From positions 1-13,108 of the forward strand of contig JBEKJD010000050.1 in the NCBI GenBank assembly GCA_050011415.1: a DNA stretch of 13,108 bases, written 5' to 3'. The stretch's first letter is position 1; each line of letters starts with the position of its first letter. Shown piece after piece: positions 7,604-13,108 of this stretch. The notes under the pieces are model-generated. The model was not told where the DNA came from. It worked only from the letters and a program-made list of their open reading frames with translations, and did not search any database. A program made the position numbers and the translations under genes. This DNA comes from JADFXI01 sp050011415 (GTDB lineage: Bacteria > Nitrospirota > Thermodesulfovibrionia > Thermodesulfovibrionales > Dissulfurispiraceae).

Positions 7604-9910
7604 CTATGTCTTTCCAATTTGTTGTTTTAAGAACTTTCCCAAATCTTTGTCCGTCGTTGCTATGTGTTTATGAAGCCAATTATAAAGCCATCCTCTTATT
7701 TCCAGCGCCATACGGTCGTCTGCTATGTTCTGGTGGAATCTTTTCTGATGCTCCTCAAAGTCTTCTATGAATTTCTCATGTTGCGCCTTGTGATCATATC
7801 TGTCAGTATAGCCATATGTTTCCATATACCATTCTTCCATTTCAAAATGTTTAACAATGTAGTCCCTTAAAAAGTCCACCGCTAATCCGACTTGTTGCAG
7901 GCGGTCCTTTTTGTCCACTTTAACAGACAGCTTCCGGATCAATGCGATCAACTCTTTATGTTGAACGTCTATCTCCTCAAAACCCGCGGACAATTCGTCT
8001 GACCACTGGAAATCATACTCCGTGTTCACCTCAGAATTTTCAATCGAGGAATCAATATATTTCTGATATATTTCCTCAAAGACCGGCCTTATTCTCCTGA
8101 ACACATCCAGCATTTGCGGGTCAAAATGATGCGGCATGGTCCTGCCGTCCCCCTGAAGGATGATCCTGCATGCTGTTTCATGGTCAAATGCCGGCTTGTA
8201 AGGACGACTGCTCCGCAGTGCATCATACTGGTCAACAAGGTTCATTATCCTGCTTTCCAGGGGTATTTCTTCTCCTCTGAGATTATATGGATACCCTGAG
8301 CCGTCCCATCTCTCGTGATGGGAGAGGGCAATAGTCTTTGCCATGGAGAGCATGGGATGCCCTCCGATAATCTCAGACCCCAAAACGGCATGTCTTTTTA
8401 TTGTTTCAAACTCCTCAGTCGAAAGTTTGCCCGGTTTCTTGAGGATATGCTGCGGAGTATGCACCTTGCCTATATCATGCAGAGTGGACTGTATGCGTAT
8501 CCTGTTAATAAAAGATTCCTCCAGTCCGAGTTCTCCTGCAATTACACTGCAATATTCTCCGACCCTGTGGATATGGTTGCCCGTGTCATCATCGTTGGCT
8601 TCCGCCGCTCTTGCGAGCGAATAGATCATATATTCAACAAGTCTCGCATTTTCAATGATGGCTGCAGCGTTATTGGCAAATATCTGCAATTGCTTGATCT
8701 TCCGGTCATCAAAAAAGTCAGCAGTGGAGCTGTATAATGCCAATGCACCCATGCAGCGGTTTCCTATAAGCAGGGGCACTCCCAGCATCGAGCTGTAGCC
8801 GTATTCTTCCGCCATTGGCCTCCACAGCTGAAATAAAGCGTCGTCTTTGTTCATGCAGCATGGTTTCAGGGTCCTTATCGCAGTTCCAACCGGGCCTCTG
8901 CCTGTCGGACCGTCATCCCATGTGACCCTTATGCTCGAAAGATACTCTTCTCCCATACCTGCAAACGCCGCAGGTTTTACATAATAACTGCCCTCCTGGA
9001 TCAGTCCGATCCATGCCATTTTCAAATCGAACAGTTTCAATGCGTTTTTACAGATATTATTGAAGACCCCTTCGCTGGACTCTATGCTTATCAGGGCACT
9101 GGAGGCATTGCTTAAGGCAAAGAGTTCCTGATTGAATTTGTCCAGGTCCTCGAAATTCTGCTTCAGCGATGCAACCATGTCATTAAACAACCGAGAGAAT
9201 TCGCCTATCTCGTCTCTGCTCCGGACATCGACCTTTATATCAAAGTTTCCATCCTCCACCTTCTGCGAAGCCGACCTTAACTGCAACAACGGACCGATAA
9301 ACGTTTTCTTTACATATAAATAAATCGCAAGGGACAACGGAATCGCAATTATAAGGACATAAAAGACGTAGAGATAGCAGTAAAACCGTATCTTACCCAA
9401 AGATTCTGTGAGAGGTATTTTTATGCTTATGGCTCCCAGGACAGCGCCCTCCTTCACGTTGTGGCAGGAAAGACAGTTCTTGCCCATGAAGCTGGATTTA
9501 GCTATATATGGGTATACGCCTCTTATGTATTCGCCTTCAATGGCAATCCTCTCGCTGCCCTTTTCTATGACCTCTTTTTCAATATCGTCGTTGGCATATT
9601 CGTCCGCCCCTCCCTTGCCTTTATCCTTATCAAGAGTATCGGAACGCATTATCCTTACATCGGCAATATTCTTCATCTGTTCAAGAAAAGGACCTTTGGC
9701 TTCCCTGATATTGCCTGTTATCATCATTGTTGTGAGGCTGTTCAATATCGTGTCCCTGTAGCCCGGAAGGGTTGTATGCCTCAATTCGTCTATTACTACA
9801 CGCTTCATATTACTCGTCGCAGTGAAAATGATTATTATAATTCCAACAGAAGCCGTCAATATAATAGGGATCGCCAACTTCCATTTTAAGGAAAGTTTTT
9901 TGATGCTCAT
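7604..9910 (-). CDS. Membrane c-heme / HAMP / GAF / HD-GYP / hemerythrin sensor, predicted c-di-GMP phosphodiesterase
   Basis: A 768-residue inner-membrane protein. Domains in order: membrane helix (10-30); periplasmic domain (about 32-175) with one c-type heme site CLSCH (146-150); second helix (176-200); HAMP (about 200-252, with DEIGEFSRLFNDM); GAF (about 275-421); HD-GYP (about 430-615); and bacteriohemerythrin (about 632-765). The HD-GYP has H446, HD at 478-479 with K482, H507, HHE at 531-533 with DGSGYP (536-541), and D560, so it should hydrolyse c-di-GMP. The hemerythrin keeps all seven iron ligands: H651, H688, E692, H707, H711, H749 and D754. Family knowledge: heme-bearing PAS-like periplasmic domains occur in Geobacter chemoreceptors, and hemerythrin-HD-GYP fusions are known in Vibrio cholerae. 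I infer oxygen, NO or redox control of c-di-GMP. An AAAGGAG lies 15 bases before the ATG, which is long. The gene probably heads an operon with the DHH-nucleotidyltransferase gene. Confidence 0.93.
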   Translation of the reverse strand: MSIKKLSLKWKLAIPIILTASVGIIIIIFTATSNMKRVVIDELRHTTLPGYRDTILNSLTTMMITGNIREAKGPFLEQMKNIADVRIMRSDTLDKDKGKGGADEYANDDIEKEVIEKGSERIAIEGEYIRGVYPYIAKSSFMGKNCLSCHNVKEGAVLGAISIKIPLTESLGKIRFYCYLYVFYVLIIAIPLSLAIYLYVKKTFIGPLLQLRSASQKVEDGNFDIKVDVRSRDEIGEFSRLFNDMVASLKQNFEDLDKFNQELFALSNASSALISIESSEGVFNNICKNALKLFDLKMAWIGLIQEGSYYVKPAAFAGMGEEYLSSIRVTWDDGPTGRGPVGTAIRTLKPCCMNKDDALFQLWRPMAEEYGYSSMLGVPLLIGNRCMGALALYSSTADFFDDRKIKQLQIFANNAAAIIENARLVEYMIYSLARAAEANDDDTGNHIHRVGEYCSVIAGELGLEESFINRIRIQSTLHDIGKVHTPQHILKKPGKLSTEEFETIKRHAVLGSEIIGGHPMLSMAKTIALSHHERWDGSGYPYNLRGEEIPLESRIMNLVDQYDALRSSRPYKPAFDHETACRIILQGDGRTMPHHFDPQMLDVFRRIRPVFEEIYQKYIDSSIENSEVNTEYDFQWSDELSAGFEEIDVQHKELIALIRKLSVKVDKKDRLQQVGLAVDFLRDYIVKHFEMEEWYMETYGYTDRYDHKAQHEKFIEDFEEHQKRFHQNIADDRMALEIRGWLYNWLHKHIATTDKDLGKFLKQQIGKT

Positions 9911-10325
9911 TATAGTAAAATATTACTCCTTTCTGGTTATTTGACAGCAGAGCATTCCAAAGGAAGTACCGGTCAATTACAATTATGTCTTAAGCCCAAT
10001 GCAGACCATCAAGGGATTCTCTCGATTAATTCCCGGCCTCATGGAGCAACGAGAATAAAAGGAGACAAATCTCATCCTTATTTTAACTATAGTAGCTTAA
10101 ACTAATATGATATAGTAATACATGTCAAGCAAAATTTGACACCAAAATCCATTTTTAATCAATCGACTATGACACACCAAAAACTGCGTACGTGTAGACT
10201 TTGACTTTCAAAGATAGTACACTTTTAGCAGGAAACCTTTTTTATGTACCCTTGTCCTAAGTAACAATAATCCACCGGGGAAGCAGAACGGCACAGGTCT
10301 TTACTTTAGAGGAGTAGTAAGGGAC
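9911..10325. other. Divergent spacer between the two HD-GYP genes
   Basis: A 415-base, AT-rich stretch with no gene. It carries the promoters of both HD-GYP genes. On the minus strand, TTGACA (10128-10123) is a perfect -35, with only mediocre -10 matches such as TATTAG (10107-10102, 15-base spacer); if used, the leader to 9910 would be near 190 bases. On the plus strand, TTGACA (10136-10141) and TTGACT (10201-10206) have no good -10. A short hairpin (CTTTGA-CTT-TCAAAG, 10199-10213) and an imperfect one (GGGATT 10013-10018 with AATTCCC 10028-10034) are present. I looked for the conserved elements of c-di-GMP riboswitches and did not find them. Confidence 0.5.
10123..10141. promoter_or_regulatory. 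Inverted repeat TGTCAA-N7-TTGACA, candidate operator or back-to-back -35 elements
   Basis: A perfect 6-base inverted repeat lies between the two divergent HD-GYP genes. Each arm reads TTGACA outward, so it could be two divergent -35 boxes. It could instead be a dimeric regulator site; it loosely resembles CRP/FNR-family half-sites, but the seven-base gap and sequence match no site I can name. Confidence 0.35.
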
Positions 10326-11588
10326 ATGACTGTAAGATACATAGAGGTCAGTGAGGAACCCTTTCATGAAAAGAAATATATAGAAGCAGGAGATGCAGCC
10401 AGGCTTATCATTGGGACCATACTCCCGTTCAACGTTTTCTTCAGTGAAGAAGAAGTCATGAGGCACATCTTCGCCCGGGGTATGATATTCACCAAACACG
10501 CGCAGAAGATCCTGATCGAAAAAAACATAACAAAGTTCTGGATCGAAGAAGCCGAAAAGCCGGACCTCGATTCCTACCTCAAAATGGGGGCCTTCCAGAA
10601 AATAATCAGTGACAAAGACCCCGCGCTTTTTAAGGCATATTCCGTCGAGAAAGACAAGTACCACCAGATAGACCGGAACATCCTCATTGACGGGACCGAT
10701 ATAAATTTCAGCCTTTACCTGCTGGACGAATTAACGGTTGTCATACTTCTGGAGACAACCGGGGACAGTCCGGTGAAGTTAGACAAGAGTAAGTTGCCGC
10801 TCCACGGAGATATCTTAATAAAAAAATCCGACCTCCACCTCCTGAGTGATTATCTGCAGTCGATAATGCAACGTCAGGTAAAAATGCCGGCAGAGAAGAC
10901 CTTTAAAGTAAAAGCTATGGTAATCAGGGAGAACTCCAAGGTGCTCATGGAGGAACTGCTGGAGGACCCGAGGAGCGGGGACACAATAAAAAAAACGGTC
11001 ACCGCCGTAAACAGCATCATAGACGCTATCCTTCACAACAAAGACACGATGTATGATCTTGTGGACCTGAGCAAACACGACTATTACACTTACACACATT
11101 CGGTAAACGTTGCCGTTATGGCCATAGGACTTGGAGGCGCGATAGGGCTGGAAAGAGAGCATATAGAGGAACTCGGAATCGGAGCTATGCTGCACGACAT
11201 AGGCAAGAGCGCCATACCCTCCGAGATACTGAACAAGCAAGGCAAACTCGATTCTACTGAGTTCAAGATAATAAAAGAGCATGTTCTTGAAGGCGAGAGA
11301 ATCCTGCGTATGCATCGCGAATTCCCGGAGGAGTCTTTCCCTGCAGTCCTCCAGCACCATGAAAAACTGACGGGAAAGGGCTATCCCTTCAACATTTCCG
11401 GAAAAGAACTGAAACTCTACGGGAGGATAACCTCCATCGTCGACTGCTACGATGCGCTGACCACCAGTCGTGCTTACAAGACGGCCTACACGCCGTTCTA
11501 TGCGCTCTCGCTGCTGATTAAAGAGAAATCTGCCTACGACTGTCACATCCTGAAGGAGTTCATCGAGATGCTCGGTAAGGTCAGATAA
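10326..11588 (+). CDS. HD-GYP domain protein with duplicated N-terminal module
   Basis: A 420-residue soluble protein. The C-terminal half (about 240-420) is an HD-GYP domain: H258 in THSVNVAV, HD at 290-291 with DIGK, H319, HHE at 344-346, GKGYPF (350-355), and D373 in IVDCYDALTTSRAYK. The usual HHExxDGxGYP reads HHEKLTGKGYP, with Thr349 where Asp is typical; the metal ligands are kept, so c-di-GMP phosphodiesterase activity remains likely but unproven. The N-terminal half looks like two related modules, about 19-86 and 113-180. Each opens with a hydrophobic 'LI.GT..x(N/F)' segment (LIIGTILPFNVFF; ILIDGTDINFSLYL) and closes with a D...YL helix. I do not recognise a named function for it. An AGGAG lies 11 bases before the ATG. 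The gene is divergent from the sensor gene; no response-regulator receiver domain or membrane helix is seen, so it may act through protein contacts. Confidence 0.9.
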   Translation: MTVRYIEVSEEPFHEKKYIEAGDAARLIIGTILPFNVFFSEEEVMRHIFARGMIFTKHAQKILIEKNITKFWIEEAEKPDLDSYLKMGAFQKIISDKDPALFKAYSVEKDKYHQIDRNILIDGTDINFSLYLLDELTVVILLETTGDSPVKLDKSKLPLHGDILIKKSDLHLLSDYLQSIMQRQVKMPAEKTFKVKAMVIRENSKVLMEELLEDPRSGDTIKKTVTAVNSIIDAILHNKDTMYDLVDLSKHDYYTYTHSVNVAVMAIGLGGAIGLEREHIEELGIGAMLHDIGKSAIPSEILNKQGKLDSTEFKIIKEHVLEGERILRMHREFPEESFPAVLQHHEKLTGKGYPFNISGKELKLYGRITSIVDCYDALTTSRAYKTAYTPFYALSLLIKEKSAYDCHILKEFIEMLGKVR

Positions 11589-11600
11589 ATCGCGGGAAAC

Positions 11601-11620
11601 TCCTGAAACTTCCTGAAATT
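11601..11620 (+). repeat. Tandem 10-base repeat abutting the glutamate synthase promoter
   Basis: TCCTGAAACT is followed directly by TCCTGAAATT (nine of ten identical), one helical turn apart, with the second copy running into the -35 box at 11619. Direct repeats on the same DNA face are a common activator layout, but this could be chance. Confidence 0.4.
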
Positions 11621-11648
11621 GACTTATCCCCGGTTAAAATTTTACAAT
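11619..11648 (+). promoter_or_regulatory. Sigma-70-type promoter of the glutamate synthase genes
   Basis: TTGACT (11619-11624), an 18-base spacer, and TACAAT (11643-11648): five of six matches in each box, the best promoter match I found. It sits 31 bases after the HD-GYP stop and predicts a start near 11655 with a 55-base leader, so the genes downstream need not depend on the HD-GYP transcript. Confidence 0.6.
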
Positions 11649-11710
11649 GTGAGGACGACCCTTGAATTTAAATGATTTAGGGCTTATTTACTTGTTAAGG
11701 TAGGTAAGAT

Positions 11711-12826
11711 ATGTGTAGACTGGCCGCTATTACATCAAAAGAGTACATCTCACCCATGGAGCCGATTCTTGCCCTCGAAACAATGAAAGAGGGTCACGAC
11801 GGCTCGGGCCTGGTCCTCACGCTCAAAGACCTCGGCGGGGCGTTCGGGAAGCTGAAGAAATTTCCGGTAATGTCCGGCATCTGCTCCATGGCCGGGAAAA
11901 AGACCCTTGACGAATTCATGAAAAAGAAGGGCTTTACCCTCAAGTATGAATGGAAACCGAAAATAAAACAGGTGAAAGGGATTGTCCCCCGCGATAATTA
12001 TTTTGCGCGCGCCTATGACTATCCTGCTGCCTTCAGAAGCAGGCCGGTCCAGGAAAAAGAGGACCTTCTCATGGACACGCGCCTGGCACTCAGGAAAATC
12101 GGAGAACCTGACGAGTCGATATTCGTATTTTCGTTTTATCCTGACGTCCTTACATTGAAAGAGGTGGGTGACCCGCTCCAGGTGGCCGAATTTTGGGGGC
12201 TTGAAGATGACAGGCTCAAAGCCAGGATCATCCTTGCCCAGGGAAGACAGAACACCAACTATGCAATCTATCTTTATGCCTGTCATCCGTTTTTCATACA
12301 GGGTTTTTGTTCCATGACAAACGGTGAAAATACCGCTTTTGTCCCCATAAGGGAATTTCTTTCGAGCAGGGGCTTCCCCGGTTACATGGGATATAATAGC
12401 GACAGTGAGGTGTTTACTCATATAATGCATTATTCAGTAAGGCAGATGCATCTGCCGCTGCCTTATTATAAAGATATCATAACCCCGCTCAAATCCGCCG
12501 AGATTGAACAGCGGCCTGACAGGGATGCCCTGAGACTAATGAAGCAATCAATGCGCTCGCTCTGCATAGACGGGCCGAACGTTATCATCGGCTTCACTCC
12601 GGACGGCGCCTGCTTCATGGTGCACGACTCAAAAAAGCTGAGGCCCGGCACAGTGGGCGGGGTAAAAGGAAGATATGCATTAATGTCCGAGGAATGCGGA
12701 GTTGACAGTGCAGTACCCAAACGGGACAGGAGCAAAGACATATTCCCGATGAAATACGATATGGTAATAGTTTCACCGCAGGCAGAGGAGGTAAAGGTAT
12801 GGAACCAGCTGCAGGGTCGATATTAG
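11711..12826 (+). CDS. Glutamate synthase amidotransferase subunit (class II glutaminase, split GltB type)
   Basis: A 371-residue class II (Ntn-type) glutamine amidotransferase. The protein starts MCRLAAITS, so removal of Met1 would expose Cys2 as the nucleophile. Later motifs fit the GltB amidotransferase: EGHDGSG (27-33) in the place of RGxDSxG, NGEN (204-207) in the place of HNGE, and NSDSEVF (229-235), the glutamine-binding DSE region. Residues 280-365 form the conserved end (PDGACFMVHDSKKLRPG). It should hydrolyse glutamine and pass ammonia to the synthase subunit encoded next door, feeding 2-oxoglutarate to glutamate conversion. In most bacteria this is the first domain of a 1500-residue GltB; archaea and several anaerobic bacteria have it as a separate gene. 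Stop overlaps the next start by 28 bases, suggesting coupled translation. Alternative: a related class II glutaminase, less likely given the neighbour. An AAGGTAGG lies just before the ATG. Confidence 0.86.
   Translation: MCRLAAITSKEYISPMEPILALETMKEGHDGSGLVLTLKDLGGAFGKLKKFPVMSGICSMAGKKTLDEFMKKKGFTLKYEWKPKIKQVKGIVPRDNYFARAYDYPAAFRSRPVQEKEDLLMDTRLALRKIGEPDESIFVFSFYPDVLTLKEVGDPLQVAEFWGLEDDRLKARIILAQGRQNTNYAIYLYACHPFFIQGFCSMTNGENTAFVPIREFLSSRGFPGYMGYNSDSEVFTHIMHYSVRQMHLPLPYYKDIITPLKSAEIEQRPDRDALRLMKQSMRSLCIDGPNVIIGFTPDGACFMVHDSKKLRPGTVGGVKGRYALMSEECGVDSAVPKRDRSKDIFPMKYDMVIVSPQAEEVKVWNQLQGRY
12786..12792 (+). promoter_or_regulatory. Ribosome binding site of the glutamate synthase ferredoxin/FMN subunit
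   Basis: A perfect AGGAGGT lies six bases before the ATG at 12799, inside the last codons of the amidotransferase gene. It decides the start of the next gene and the 28-base overlap. Confidence 0.8.
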
Positions 12827-13108
12827 ACCATAATCATCAGCTCTCGCTGAGAGAGTTCCCTTATATAATCCGGTGGCGGGATGACCGCTGCAAACGGTGC
12901 GGCAGTTGTACTGCGGTATGCCCGGTCAAGGCTATTGTCCCCTCAGTTAAAGTTCAGAGAGTTGTCAGGTCAGAAGGACCCGTGCCGACCCCGGTAACGG
13001 CAAGGATGATCACTCACGTAGTAGAACAGGTCACCGATATAGAGCGATACTGCACCGGCTGCGGGACCTGCACGCTGGTCTGCCCCAATGAAGCGATAGA
13101 GCCGGAAT
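12799..13108 (+). CDS. Glutamate synthase large-subunit-like protein, N-terminal ferredoxin domain (cut by window end)
   Basis: Only 103 residues are visible. They contain two four-cysteine clusters, C31-C34-C37-C41 and C85-C88-C91-C95, each in the CxxCxxCxxxCP pattern that holds a 4Fe-4S cluster, separated by a longer linker (42-84) than in simple ferredoxins. The residues before it (REFPYIIRWRDDRCKRCGSC) match the start of archaeal-type glutamate synthase subunits, in which the ferredoxin part precedes a FMN-binding TIM-barrel that makes glutamate from 2-oxoglutarate and ammonia. The barrel itself lies beyond the window, so this assignment leans on the amidotransferase gene next door. The start has an ideal ribosome binding site. 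An alternative is a stand-alone polyferredoxin. Confidence 0.72.
   Translation, partial: MEPAAGSILDHNHQLSLREFPYIIRWRDDRCKRCGSCTAVCPVKAIVPSVKVQRVVRSEGPVPTPVTARMITHVVEQVTDIERYCTGCGTCTLVCPNEAIEPE

Noticed and set aside
9911..10325. c-di-GMP riboswitch ahead of either HD-GYP gene
   Set aside because: The conserved core words of the class I aptamer were not found on either strand of the spacer.
10815..11546. Long 243-codon minus-strand frame
   Set aside because: Lies entirely opposite the HD-GYP coding sequence, whose catalytic motifs are clear; its own translation has no recognisable domain.
11750..12430. 226-codon minus-strand frame
   Set aside because: Opposite the amidotransferase gene and without family features; a shadow of codon bias.

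Overview
The window is a bacterial chromosomal segment of middling GC content. It carries seven coding regions, two of them cut by the window ends, and no RNA genes, insertion sequences or CRISPR arrays that I can see. The gene content points to an anaerobic or microaerophilic Gram-negative of the Nitrospirota or 'Deltaproteobacteria' type: a multidomain c-heme/HAMP/GAF/HD-GYP/hemerythrin sensor, a DHH-CBS-nucleotidyltransferase fusion of the kind known as the A-adding tRNA enzyme, and an archaeal-style split glutamate synthase. This placement is inference; no taxonomic marker is present.

Layout. 1-1273 (minus) is the N-terminal 424 residues of a soluble protein with three PAS domains, probably a sensor histidine kinase. 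1274-1912 is non-coding apart from a candidate promoter and possibly old repeat debris. 1913-3505 (minus) is an ABC-F ATPase acting on ribosomes, more GC-rich by eye than its neighbours. It is divergent from 3817-4887 (plus), a tRNA-dihydrouridine synthase. Convergent with that is 4952-7585 (minus), an 877-residue DHH/DHHA1 + CBS pair + tRNA nucleotidyltransferase. Only 18 bases separate it from the upstream gene 7604-9910 (minus), the 768-residue membrane sensor. A 415-base divergent spacer with an inverted repeat leads to 10326-11588 (plus), a second HD-GYP protein. A near-consensus sigma-70 promoter at 11619-11648 then drives 11711-12826 (glutamine amidotransferase subunit of glutamate synthase) and 12799-13108 (start of its ferredoxin/FMN synthase subunit, cut by the window end).

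How the genes may work together. The centre looks like a cyclic-di-GMP turnover locus. Two HD-GYP phosphodiesterases are divergently transcribed. One carries metal-cofactor sensor motifs on both sides of the membrane: a periplasmic c-heme site and a cytoplasmic di-iron hemerythrin. It appears co-transcribed with a protein whose DHH/DHHA1 half belongs to the class of small phosphoesterases that can clear pGpG and other nano-RNAs. The same protein's other half repairs tRNA 3' ends. The link between second-messenger breakdown, RNA-end metabolism and oxygen/redox sensing is the most interesting hypothesis here. The dus and nucleotidyltransferase genes add a tRNA-maturation theme, and the right end is ordinary nitrogen assimilation.
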